From NCBI GenBank assembly GCA_024233455.1, contig JACKPP010000001.1, positions 434,001 through 498,000 of the forward strand: DNA of 64,000 bases, read 5' to 3'. Source of the stretch: Chlamydiales bacterium (GTDB taxonomy: Bacteria > Chlamydiota > Chlamydiia > Chlamydiales > JACKPQ01). Below are positions 50,975 to 60,054 of the stretch, in pieces. How positions within the stretch are numbered: position 1 is the stretch's first letter; each line of letters begins with the position of its first letter. The notes under the pieces were generated by a model, which was not told the origin of the DNA, ran no database searches, and worked only from the letters and a program-made list of their open reading frames with translations. The position numbers and the translations under genes are program-made.

Positions 50975-52558
50975 ATGGTGAAAGAAGCTTTTCACGAGCA
51001 GCCCACTCTTCCCCACATTCCAGACATACCTCAGCTGCTCGAAGAAATCCCCTCACAAATCGGTCCTTACAAAATTGAAAGTTTGCTTAGCCGAGGTGGC
51101 ATGAGTCTGCTTTATTTAGGATTACATCCTGAAAAACGCATTCCTATTGCCGTTAAAGTCTTAAAACCCCAGTATCTTGGCCACCCCGAAATGAAAGGGC
51201 AGTTTTTGAAAGAGGCCGAGGTCATTGAGATGACTGACCATCCCAATATCGTAAAGCTCTATGGCCATGGACAGTGGGAAGGCGGCCTCTACATTGGCAT
51301 GGAATGGATCAAAGGAATTTCGCTTAAGCAATTCATTATCCAGCAATCTCTCTCGCTTAAACGCTCCATGGAAGTTGTCTTGCAAGTATGTTATTCACTT
51401 TTGCATCTGCATACACATGGCGTTATCCATCGCGATTTAAAACCGGAAAATATCTTAATTACCGAGTCGGGCCAAGTCAAAGTGATCGACTTTGGCATCT
51501 CTCAGATGCTCTGGCAGCCTGGTGAGGCGCCACCCAGAGGCCTTGGCGGCGTGATCGGCACTCCCAGTTACATGAGTCCTGAGCAACGCAAAGACCCCTT
51601 ACATGTCGATGTGAGAGCAGATATTTATTCGCTGGGTGTAATCGCCTATGAGCTGATTGTCGGAAGACTGAGCTTTGGCAACGTGCAGCTAGAACTCGTT
51701 CCCAAACATTTACGTCCCATTATTAAAAAAGCCTTAGAGCCGGTAAAAGAAAACCGTTTTGCAGATATTGTGGACCTCATCTCTGCTTTAAGTGGCTACC
51801 TGCGCTCTGGGCATTTACAAACTGAGAGGCGCGGCTCTGATGAGATTAAAGAAGTCTACGAAAAATTGAGTGCTATCCACACCGAAATTGTACCAGATAA
51901 AGCACCTGAATGGGCCATCATCGATATGGGCATAGCGCGCACTCAAGGAGCGGCCCCTCTTGGGCTTTACCAGGATTTTTTCAAGCTTCCCAACAACCAA
52001 ATGGTGATTTTTCTAGCCAGAGCCCCATCTAATGCCATCGAAGCTTTGATTACCGTGGCCCATTTCAAAGGCTTAGTACGTATGCTCATGCACGAAAAAC
52101 AAAAATTTGCTGATGTACCATTTGATTTGGCTGAAACAGTAGCCACACTTAATACGACCTTTTCTGGAAAAAGCCTCGATAAAACCTTGCATTTACACGC
52201 GCTTCACCTGAATCCTTCAGAGGATCAACTCATTGCTGTTTCCTGTGGTTTTGAACCGATGTGGAGTCTAGAGCGCGGCAGCGATATCCCCCGTCTATTA
52301 GAGAGCCGCAACAGCGCACTTGGGACCGATCGTAACGCCTCTTTCTCCTCCGTCTCTGATAATTGGGAAGATGGTGACACCATTCTGCTCCACACTCTCG
52401 GCCCTGATATCGTCGACATCCAAACCCTGTTTTCTGACCACCGTGATCTATCTCCCAAGCCCCAAGCTGAGGCCATAGTTAAAGACTTGAAAGCGCAAGA
52501 CATCGCCGGTATCGGTAAACCGATTCAGGCGGTTATCACCCTCCAACGCATCCCCTAA
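50975..52558 (+). CDS. pkn5: Ser/Thr protein kinase Pkn5-like fused to a degenerate PP2C (SpoIIE-type) domain
   Basis: 527 residues. The kinase domain (about 31-275) has Lys61 in VAVK-like IAVKVLK, the catalytic loop HRDLKPEN at 152-159 and DFG at 172-174. In the glycine loop LSRGGMSLLY two of three glycines are Ser. The C-terminal part (about 310-525) follows SpoIIE/RsbU phosphatases in order. Metal-binding residues are lost: GLYQDFF replaces GDYYDFF, LARAPSNA replaces DVSGHG-like, and GDTILLHTLG replaces GDxLLLYTDG. It is probably a signalling or docking domain. Located between cdsQ and cdsC as CT673 is. Confidence 0.85.
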   Translation: MVKEAFHEQPTLPHIPDIPQLLEEIPSQIGPYKIESLLSRGGMSLLYLGLHPEKRIPIAVKVLKPQYLGHPEMKGQFLKEAEVIEMTDHPNIVKLYGHGQWEGGLYIGMEWIKGISLKQFIIQQSLSLKRSMEVVLQVCYSLLHLHTHGVIHRDLKPENILITESGQVKVIDFGISQMLWQPGEAPPRGLGGVIGTPSYMSPEQRKDPLHVDVRADIYSLGVIAYELIVGRLSFGNVQLELVPKHLRPIIKKALEPVKENRFADIVDLISALSGYLRSGHLQTERRGSDEIKEVYEKLSAIHTEIVPDKAPEWAIIDMGIARTQGAAPLGLYQDFFKLPNNQMVIFLARAPSNAIEALITVAHFKGLVRMLMHEKQKFADVPFDLAETVATLNTTFSGKSLDKTLHLHALHLNPSEDQLIAVSCGFEPMWSLERGSDIPRLLESRNSALGTDRNASFSSVSDNWEDGDTILLHTLGPDIVDIQTLFSDHRDLSPKPQAEAIVKDLKAQDIAGIGKPIQAVITLQRIP

Positions 52559-52840
52559 AGCCCGCATATTGAGCTAAAGTAACGTTATGGAGAATCTAAA
52601 TACATTTCCTCTTAAAAACTCTGTTACCGACCACCACTTGATAATAAGAATAGACCTATTCAGAGGATGCATTTCAGGAAAATTCATTGCAAAGGCTGGT
52701 GGAAAATGCTTTAAATTTTTTCTTACCTCCAATTAGATGCTTTTTTAATACATTAACCATTAGTTTGTTAAGAGCGAAAAAAAGATAGCGCTGAATATAA
52801 ATTCAGTATATTCAGCGGGATATCCTTTAGTCTTTATCAC
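52559..52840. other. Intergenic region before the tnpB remnant
   Basis: About 280 bases between pkn5 and the deleted IS copy. A 49-codon frame begins at 52587 (MENLNTFPLKNSV...) but has no supporting feature. An inverted repeat, gctgaatata/tatattcagc, lies at 52790-52816. It has no T-run, so it is unlikely to be a terminator. Confidence 0.5.
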
Positions 52841-53300
52841 TAAAACGCCGAAAACCCGGCCATTTATGGCCGGTATAATTTGCGCATCAGCTATCGACGT
52901 GGATCGTTAAAAATCACGACGTCATCTGTGTCGAAACACTGAAGATCAAAGCCCTATTGCAAGCAAAGCAACACAAACTAGCTCGGTCCATCAGCGATGC
53001 CGGATGGAGGCAGTTTTTGACCTATCTAAAATACAAAGCTCAGGAGCTAGGAAAGCACTTTGTGGAAGCAGGAGAATACTTTCCAAGTACTCAAATCTGC
53101 TCATCGTGTGGAAATCGGCGTGAAATAAGCTTGCAAATGAGAAGATATAACTGCAAAAATTGTGGGCTAGACATAGATCGAGACTACAACAGCAGTATAG
53201 CAATCAAGGCCTCGGGAATGACGGTCTTAAAAGCTTGTGGAGCGGCCCGTTAGGGAGCGATGAATCAAGAATCTCTTTCCTTCAGGAAAGAGAGGTTCAA
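52841..53300 (+). mobile_element. Internally deleted, non-autonomous copy of the tnpB element
   Basis: Both ends match the element in dtd. The left end follows TTTATCAC and has the cccggccat hairpin (52855-52874). The right end has the ctctttcc/ggaaagag hairpin (53273-53292) and stops at TTCAA. Inside, sequence jumps from just after the left hairpin to the last third of tnpB at 52879, so about 1.0 kb is missing. It could be mobilised in trans. It lies between pkn5 and cdsC. Confidence 0.85.
52879..53253 (+). pseudogene. tnpB: tnpB 3' remnant
   Basis: In-frame remnant of 124 codons covering FAHQLSTWIVKNHDV to the stop. It keeps RuvC-II Glu, the zinc finger and RuvC-III Asp but lacks RuvC-I and the N-terminal lobes, so it cannot be a nuclease. 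It differs from the full copy at only a few residues (for example I for M after NRRE, and G for R near the end). No proper start codon. Confidence 0.92.
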
Positions 53301-53411
53301 TGCCATCTCCACTGAAACTGTCGATTAAACATTTCATTTGCGATAAGCTCTTCTATAAAAATTCTCGATCGTGTTTAATGAGATTTTGTATTTTTAAGCG
53401 GCTTTGAGGGC

Positions 53412-56400
53412 ATGACACTGAATCGATTTTCATATTTTTTGATCTTTTTGTGCGTGTGGTTTGCTGCTCTTAACGCTGCAGGCCAGCCTGCGCCAGCTCC
53501 ACATCAACGTATTGTGATGCAAAACGAGTCTGAGGATAAAGGCTACACCATCAATTTTAAAAACGTTTCGGTCATTGAATTCATCCAATTTGTAAGTAAA
53601 GTTGCCGGTGTTAACTTTATGTTCGAAGAGGAAGATCTCGATTTTAATGTCACAGTTGTTTCAGAAGAACCCACAAATATCACAAATGTAGTCTCAGCGC
53701 TTATTCAAGTGCTGCGCGCCAATAATTTTAATGTACTTGATCAGGGCGATAATTTAATTATCACCAAGCAACCTGGCGGAGCAAAACTTGCCCAGGTTAT
53801 TTCCGATGAAGTCCCTTTTGACAGTCAATCCCCTCCACAATTGATCACCCGCGTGTTTAAAATTCGCAATGCCAATCCATCTCAGTTGGGTGCGTTGATT
53901 ACACCTATGCTTTCTAGCAATGCTTTAGTAGAAGTGTCGGCAAGTTCTCGTCATTTGATCGTCACCGATATTACCGGGAATGTCGACAAAATTGCCGATC
54001 TGATGCTTACTCTAGATGCACCACAATCGGCCCTCGATATCGATGCCTATAAAGCTCAAAATGCAAGCCCCCAGGAGCTTGTCGAGTATGCCAAAAGGAT
54101 TGTGATCCCCATTGCCGAAGGCAACCCAGTGATTTTAGTCCCACAAGAGCACACCAGCAATATTTTTGTAATTTCAACTCCCTATCTTGTAGAACGCACG
54201 ATGGCTATTTTGCAAGACCTCGATACCCCCGTTCAACTCAATGCCATACAAAAAGCCAAACTTCTATCTAACGAAAGTTTTCTGCTCTACAAGATCAAGT
54301 ATAAACCGTTTGATGAGCTTGAAGATGCGTTGCAAAATGTTAGCCAACATTTGCAGGAAAAAGGGTTCCCCAAAGATGGCCTGATCCGCACTATCAATGA
54401 GATGAATTACATCGAAGATTCTAATTCCATTTTGTTTGGTGGATCCCCCGAAGTGCTCGATAAACTAAAACTTGTACTTGCCGATATTGATGCTGCTACA
54501 ACTGAGCAACGCCAAATTGAAATTTCGAATGAATTTTTAATGTATCACCCCAAATATCGATCTGGGCAGGAATTGTTGTTATCGGTTCAGGATGTGGCAG
54601 CGAGCTTACAGAATACTAAACTTACCGATCCTGATTTTCTGCATGCGCTTGAAAGTGCACGCTGGGTTGCCTCAACTAATTCACTTGTCTTTACCGGTGA
54701 CCCCAAGTCGTTATCACGAGTAAATGAGATGCTGACGATTATGGACCAGCCCACGACAGGTGGCGCTAGAACCTATCAGATCTATAAAGCCAAGAACGTC
54801 TCTGGACAAGTTCTCATCCAAGATTTAAATCGCGTTGCTGCTAACCTAAGCTCTGCTGGCGGCCAAAGCCCTGAGATCATCCAAACAATAAAAAATGTCG
54901 AATATATTCCAGCAACCAACTCTTTACTTGTGACGGGTCCTGCAGAAGCTGTTGATCACGTCATGGGCCTTTTAGAAAAATTCGATGTGAGTAGAGGGTC
55001 TCAAGCTTCTAAGTATTTCATGTATAAGCCCGTGGTGAAATCCGCCCAGCAAATACAATCAGATTTGCAAGATGTAGCCGAGGATATGGAAAAAGCGGGT
55101 CTAGCTAATCCCGACTTAATAAACACGATTAATACCTCGCGCTACGTTGAGGCAACCAACTCCATTCTCTTCACGGGGACTCCAGAGTCGATTGAAGAAG
55201 TGAAAAGCCTACTTCAATCGATTGATTCTGCCGCACCTGGTGTACAGCAAATCGGAGCGGTTACTTTCTTGATCTACAAAGTCAAATTCGCCTCAGGCCC
55301 ACAGCTGATTGCATCATTGAAAGCTCTTATTCCAGATTTGCAAAAAGCCAACGCCGATCAAGAGCTTGTAGATACCTTGCAAAACGCTCGCTATATCAAT
55401 GAAACCAATTCAATTATCTTCACTGGCCCTCCAGGGGCATTACAAAAGGCTGAACAATTGGCCGAACGTTTCGATATCCCTGCCCTTGCTGGACCGTCCC
55501 AAGCCCCAGAGCGCCCATCACCAGAAATTTTTAAACTGTATAAACCTAGATGCCTATCAGGTGAAGAGCTCATTCACACTATGCAAGATTTTGAGCAAAA
55601 TTTAATCGATAGTGGCATCAATAAAAGGGATCTTTTTGATACGATCAATAACCTCAAATGGATCCAAAAAACCCGTTCACTACTCGTTTCAGGTTCTGAG
55701 GACGCCGTCAATGAGGTAATGGAACTTTTAGAGCGTTTCGACAGCCCCGGCTCATTGCCTAATTTGGGAGAAATACCTCCTCCTCTTCAGCCCTTTGACG
55801 ATGTCAGCTTTATGATCTACAAGCTCCACTACCATCAAGGTACAGAGATTGTTGCTGCACTCAAGCAAGTGGCAACTGAACTGCAAAACAGCTCTGAGGG
55901 AGATCAAAATAAAAAACTTATTAATGCGGTCAATTCGGTGCAATGGATTCAAGTCACCAACTCTCTGCTTGGCTCTGGCGATCCAACAACTCTTGCCAAG
56001 TTGCGTGAGCTTGTTCAGAATATCGACGTCCCCTTAAGGCAAATTTTTGTTGAAGTCCTCGTCATCAATACAACGATTACCGATTTGCTAGAGTTTGGGC
56101 TCACTTGGGCCTCCCAAGGTAAGGTCACAAGCCGCATCGGCTTTGCCACTGGCAACCAGCCCTCGAGCTCGGCTTTCATCGAGAGTGGAAATGGTAACCT
56201 TCCTTCTACTTTCACATCCAATTTAGGTAATATTTCTGCCTCTCGCACACCTACGGGAACCGATGTGCCTTTTGCCACAGGTTTTGACCTTGGCATCATT
56301 GGCGATATTATTTTGCATAAAGGCCGTACATTTGCCGCACTCGGATCGCTGATCAATGCTCTGAAATCCGATGTTTCCACCACTATCGTCATCAACCAAA

Positions 56401-56987
56401 AAATCATCACGCAAGACTCACGTAACTCTGTGGTCTTTGTAGGACAAAACATCCCCTTTACTGGCTCTACAGTCACAACAATCGGTCAAAGCAGCCAGCA
56501 AAATACGGCCAATTTGGAATACCGCAATGTCGGTGTTAACTTAAGCGTGACACCTACCATAGGCGAAAATAACATTATTACCCTCGACATTGACACTGAA
56601 ATCTCTCAAACTGTTGGCCTGCCGCCTGACAACACTTCAGCAAATGTCAACGGGATTACCACCGATCTTACCACTACCACTACCCGCGTCCACGTTCCTG
56701 ACGGCTCGTTTCTGGTGCTTAGCGGCCAAATCAATAATACGACCTCACGCAGCAAAGAGGGCTTCCCCTGCCTTGGCAGCTTGCCTGTGGTCGGAGCTGC
56801 CTTCAGCCGCACTGCCTCCACCAAGACCAAGAATAATGTCATGATTTTTATGCGTCCTAAGATTGTTGACGACTATGAAATCTACAAACAGATTACTGAA
56901 CGTCAGGAAGAACTGGCCTCAGAAGAAGGGCCTGCAGATGATGTCGAGGCAGCTTTTGAGCTGATCAAGACACCCGACGATGAATAA
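53412..56987 (+). CDS. sctC: T3SS outer-membrane secretin CdsC with seven repeat modules
   Basis: 1191 residues, longer than the C. trachomatis CdsC (about 920). A signal peptide (FSYFLIFLCVWFAALNAAG) leads into an N0-like domain (VSVIEFIQFVSKVAGVNFMF). There follow seven repeats of about 80-110 residues, each centred on a line such as YVEATNSILFTGTPESIEE. The secretin channel domain is at about 870-1160 (QIFVEVLVINTTITDLLEFG; VPDGSFLVLSGQI). It forms the outer-membrane ring of the secretion channel. TGAGGG precedes the ATG. The gene is separated from pkn5 by the deleted IS copy. Confidence 0.95.
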   Translation: MTLNRFSYFLIFLCVWFAALNAAGQPAPAPHQRIVMQNESEDKGYTINFKNVSVIEFIQFVSKVAGVNFMFEEEDLDFNVTVVSEEPTNITNVVSALIQVLRANNFNVLDQGDNLIITKQPGGAKLAQVISDEVPFDSQSPPQLITRVFKIRNANPSQLGALITPMLSSNALVEVSASSRHLIVTDITGNVDKIADLMLTLDAPQSALDIDAYKAQNASPQELVEYAKRIVIPIAEGNPVILVPQEHTSNIFVISTPYLVERTMAILQDLDTPVQLNAIQKAKLLSNESFLLYKIKYKPFDELEDALQNVSQHLQEKGFPKDGLIRTINEMNYIEDSNSILFGGSPEVLDKLKLVLADIDAATTEQRQIEISNEFLMYHPKYRSGQELLLSVQDVAASLQNTKLTDPDFLHALESARWVASTNSLVFTGDPKSLSRVNEMLTIMDQPTTGGARTYQIYKAKNVSGQVLIQDLNRVAANLSSAGGQSPEIIQTIKNVEYIPATNSLLVTGPAEAVDHVMGLLEKFDVSRGSQASKYFMYKPVVKSAQQIQSDLQDVAEDMEKAGLANPDLINTINTSRYVEATNSILFTGTPESIEEVKSLLQSIDSAAPGVQQIGAVTFLIYKVKFASGPQLIASLKALIPDLQKANADQELVDTLQNARYINETNSIIFTGPPGALQKAEQLAERFDIPALAGPSQAPERPSPEIFKLYKPRCLSGEELIHTMQDFEQNLIDSGINKRDLFDTINNLKWIQKTRSLLVSGSEDAVNEVMELLERFDSPGSLPNLGEIPPPLQPFDDVSFMIYKLHYHQGTEIVAALKQVATELQNSSEGDQNKKLINAVNSVQWIQVTNSLLGSGDPTTLAKLRELVQNIDVPLRQIFVEVLVINTTITDLLEFGLTWASQGKVTSRIGFATGNQPSSSAFIESGNGNLPSTFTSNLGNISASRTPTGTDVPFATGFDLGIIGDIILHKGRTFAALGSLINALKSDVSTTIVINQKIITQDSRNSVVFVGQNIPFTGSTVTTIGQSSQQNTANLEYRNVGVNLSVTPTIGENNIITLDIDTEISQTVGLPPDNTSANVNGITTDLTTTTTRVHVPDGSFLVLSGQINNTTSRSKEGFPCLGSLPVVGAAFSRTASTKTKNNVMIFMRPKIVDDYEIYKQITERQEELASEEGPADDVEAAFELIKTPDDE

Positions 56988-57013
56988 TAATCTCTCTTGT
57001 GCCATAATGGCCG

Positions 57014-57952
57014 ATGATGAAAAAGCTCTTAATTTTTACGCTTTGTTTATGTTTCGGCTGCTACCGCGTACCAGATAAAATCGATCCCCAAATTTCCTGC
57101 AGTGTCGAAGAGAGCTATATTCAAAAATTACCAGCTCCATTTAAACCGATTACCTTTGAGGAACGTAAAGAAGAATGGGCCAAAGAGTACCTTATTGGGG
57201 TGGCGTTTGCCAAAGAGCTCGATCTTTACCGCGCTATCACCGCTTTTAAGCGAGCGAAAATTTTGAGTGAAAATTTTGAGCGAAAGCAAGAAATCACCTA
57301 CAATATTTTACTCTGCTACTATCTTGGCGGCAAGTACGATGAAGTAATCGAAACTTTTGAAGCTTCTTCCTTGGCCCGTGCCGATACAACTTTTCCCGCC
57401 TACCACGACCTGCTTATTATCCTTTATCAAAGCTATGACAGAGTGAATGCCCCACAAAAAGCTCAGCAAGTTTTGGAGCTACTCAATGAGTCTTATCCTG
57501 AAACCGGTGAAAAACTGCACGAAGCTGACGTGCTGCTACACGGTAATATTGAAGAGCTTCACTCTCTCTCTAAAATCTATCCCGATAAAGCCTATCTTGG
57601 CCAAATTGCTGATTGCTACTGTCTGAATAAAAAAAGTGTAGCCAAAGCTCAAATTCTGAATGGCATCTTGCCCGGTGCCGGCTATTTTTACGTGGGGCAA
57701 ACTCAATCAGCCATTACAGCTCTTTTGCTAAACGGAGGCTTTATTACTGCCTCTTATTTTTTTTTTAAAAAAGGCAATGTTGCAGCTGGTGTGATCACCA
57801 CAAGTTTTGAGGCTGGCTGGTATTTTGGGGGGATCTACGGCGCTGGTGAATCGGCCAAACTTTATAATGAACGCCTCTATGAACGACTAGCCTATCACAA
57901 TCTTCAAAGAGAGAATCTTTTTCCTGTTTTGCGCCTTCGTTACGCTTTTTAA
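57014..57952 (+). CDS. Lipoprotein with TPR-like helices and C-terminal membrane segments
   Basis: 312 residues. The start MMKKLLIFTLCLCFGCYRV is a lipoprotein signal peptide with lipobox LCFGC; the lipidated Cys is about residue 16. Helical repeats follow (YDEVIETFEASSLARADTTF; VLELLNESYPETGEKL). The last ~90 residues include Gly-rich hydrophobic segments (ILPGAGYFYVGQTQSAITAL, AGVITTSFEAGWYFGGIYGA). It begins 26 bases after cdsC and is followed after 16 bases by a YidD-like gene. Function unknown; an envelope assembly role is possible from context. Confidence 0.7.
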   Translation: MMKKLLIFTLCLCFGCYRVPDKIDPQISCSVEESYIQKLPAPFKPITFEERKEEWAKEYLIGVAFAKELDLYRAITAFKRAKILSENFERKQEITYNILLCYYLGGKYDEVIETFEASSLARADTTFPAYHDLLIILYQSYDRVNAPQKAQQVLELLNESYPETGEKLHEADVLLHGNIEELHSLSKIYPDKAYLGQIADCYCLNKKSVAKAQILNGILPGAGYFYVGQTQSAITALLLNGGFITASYFFFKKGNVAAGVITTSFEAGWYFGGIYGAGESAKLYNERLYERLAYHNLQRENLFPVLRLRYAF

Positions 57953-57968
57953 TTCCTAGGGTGGTATA

Positions 57969-58352
57969 ATGGCAGCTGTGAAACCATTTATTATCGCTTG
58001 CTGTATTCCCCTTTGCTTATTGGCAAAGCCTGGTTATTTTGAGCCTTGGGGCAAAGACACAAGCTTGCTGTCTCAATCAACGGATATACCTAAGCCTCGC
58101 TCTGATCCTTTTTCCTGGTGCGCTGAAAAGATGATTCATTTTCATGCCCAAATTATCTCACCAGTCGATGGTCCACGCAGCAATTTTCGCCCTACTAGTT
58201 CACGCTATATGCAACTTGCCATAAGACGTCACGGATTTATCAAGGGTTTTGTGATGGGCTGCGATCGACTACTGCGGGAAAATGCCGATGATTGGGTTTA
58301 CCGCCAGCGGGTTATTGATGGTGTAAAATACAAGTGGGATCCTACTTATTGA
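57969..58352 (+). CDS. YidD-like protein with N-terminal signal segment
   Basis: 127 residues. The core HAQIISPVDGPRSNFRPTSS plus AIRRHGFIKGFVMGCDRLLR matches YidD (membrane protein insertion efficiency factor). The two Cys of the usual RCRFYPTCS are Ser/absent here (RSNFRPTSS). There is an extra N-terminal hydrophobic segment (FIIACCIPLCLLAKPG) that normal YidD lacks, so this paralogue may act outside the cytosol. GGGTGG precedes the ATG, and it is probably cotranscribed with the lipoprotein gene. Confidence 0.75.
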   Translation: MAAVKPFIIACCIPLCLLAKPGYFEPWGKDTSLLSQSTDIPKPRSDPFSWCAEKMIHFHAQIISPVDGPRSNFRPTSSRYMQLAIRRHGFIKGFVMGCDRLLRENADDWVYRQRVIDGVKYKWDPTY

Positions 58353-58363
58353 CCAACGATCTC

Positions 58364-59704
58364 TTAGCGGCTGGCAACGTACCTGGAGATGTCTTCTCGC
58401 TGAGCATGTCGTCTTAGACCAAAATTGACCGGACAACCAGAAAATCCGAATTCCTTGCGAAAGGCATTGAGCAAGTATTTGCGGTAGGTCTCTAACATGA
58501 GCTCGTGGTTATTGACAAAGAGCACAAAATGAGGGGGCTGTGTTTTAACTTGAGTCAGATAGTAAATGCGCAGGCGTTTTCCCTTGATCATGGGAGGTGA
58601 GTAGGCTTGCAAGGTCCGCTCCACAAATTTGTTGAGCTGGCCGGTGGTGATCCTCTTCTGGAGATGCTCATAGACCAGCTTAATGGTGTCAAATAGCTTT
58701 TCGGTGTTGCGACCAGTCAAAGCAGAAGCAAATAGCATGGGACAATGCGCTAAAAAAGACGCATCATCTTTTATTGCTTTTTCGCAATGTTCCATACGGT
58801 AGCCTTTAACTTTGTCCCATTTATTGAAAAAAATGATACATCCTTTTCCCGCTTCTTCGATGGCATTTGCAATGTGCTTATCTTGCATCGACATCCCCTC
58901 TTCGCTATCGATAAGGAGCACACAGATATCGGCACGTTCAATGGCCGTCTCCGTGCGAATTGCGGCAAATTTGTCGACAACTTCTTTTTCTTTGGGCTTG
59001 CGTCTTATACCGGCAGTATCAATGAGCGTAAATAGCTGTCCATCGACTTGAATTTTAGCATCGATGCTGTCGCGGGTAGTGCCAGCTATTGCGCTGGCAA
59101 TCGTGCGCTCTTCTCCCAAGACGTAATTGAGCAGGGTCGATTTCCCCACATTGGGCCGGCCGACAAATGCCACTTTAATGCCCTCATCCTCTGCCTCTTC
59201 TTGGGCATCTGGGCATAGCGCTAGGGCCTTTTCCAAAAGCTCAGCCACTTTATAACCCTGGATCGCTGACACTGGATGTGGCTCACCTAAAGGATGAAAG
59301 GCGTGAATGAGTACTTCCCGGTCTCTAGAATCGATCTTATTGACCGCCAATAGGATAGGTTTTTGTTGATTTCTGAGGGCTTTCCAGACCTCGCGATCCT
59401 GAGGGGTTAAGCCTAACACCCCATCTACGACAAAAATAATTGCATCAGCCTCGTTTGCAGCAAGTTGCGCTTGAGCTCTCACTTCCTCACGAAATGGCAG
59501 ATCGCTAAAATACTCCATCCCACCAGTATCGATCAGGTCAAAGGCTTTTCCAAAGCATTCGCAGCGCCGGTAGAGCCGATCGCGCGTAACTCCCTCTTCC
59601 TCATGGACAACGGCAATACGCCGCCCGGCAATACGGTTAAAGAGGGCCGATTTACCCACATTGGGGCGCCCGATAATGGCAATTTTTGGAACGCGTTTTT
59701 TCAT
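58364..59704 (-). CDS. der: Ribosome assembly GTPase Der (EngA)
   Basis: Two tandem GTPase domains are both intact. G1 motifs are GRPNVGKSALFN (about 12-23) and GRPNVGKSTLLN (about 180-191). DTGG and DTAG are the G3 motifs, and NKID and NKWD the G4 motifs. A KH-like C-terminal domain follows. Length is 446. It matures the 50S subunit. Convergent with the YidD-like gene, with 11 bases between stops and no clear terminator. Confidence 0.97.
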   Translation of the reverse strand: MKKRVPKIAIIGRPNVGKSALFNRIAGRRIAVVHEEEGVTRDRLYRRCECFGKAFDLIDTGGMEYFSDLPFREEVRAQAQLAANEADAIIFVVDGVLGLTPQDREVWKALRNQQKPILLAVNKIDSRDREVLIHAFHPLGEPHPVSAIQGYKVAELLEKALALCPDAQEEAEDEGIKVAFVGRPNVGKSTLLNYVLGEERTIASAIAGTTRDSIDAKIQVDGQLFTLIDTAGIRRKPKEKEVVDKFAAIRTETAIERADICVLLIDSEEGMSMQDKHIANAIEEAGKGCIIFFNKWDKVKGYRMEHCEKAIKDDASFLAHCPMLFASALTGRNTEKLFDTIKLVYEHLQKRITTGQLNKFVERTLQAYSPPMIKGKRLRIYYLTQVKTQPPHFVLFVNNHELMLETYRKYLLNAFRKEFGFSGCPVNFGLRRHAQREDISRYVASR

Positions 59705-60054
59705 AGGTACCAGTATACACGAAATCAGTCATTTTCGTCATCTCTCTTAAATTAAAATGTTTAATAATATTATTAATAATAAATATAATCATTTTAATAT
59801 AAATTTCAAATTTAGCAACAAAAATGATTAACCTCAACTAGGCTTTAGATTGCTCAAATTCAGAGATATTCGGGTAAAAGATTGTGTATTTTTAAAACAC
59901 CTACTAGCAAATGAGCTTTGAATAAACATTAAAGTCCCAGTACATTTGGAGGTATATTTAGACAATTTATTTACGATGTATACCGTGTTTTGTTAATGCC
60001 GCCATCTTCTAGCGGAACTCCGAGCCTTCTATCTAACGAAGTGCTAGCCAATCC
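59705..60054. other. AT-rich intergenic region
   Basis: About 350 bases between der and the ankyrin/patatin gene. No coding frame of note and no RNA gene were seen. The left end should hold the der promoter; the right end is the 3' region of the leftward ankyrin gene. Confidence 0.6.

Noticed and set aside
56015..56476. 153-codon leftward frame opposite the secretin channel domain
   Set aside because: Shadow of the strongly conserved CdsC C-terminal domain; composition and lack of a ribosome site argue against it.
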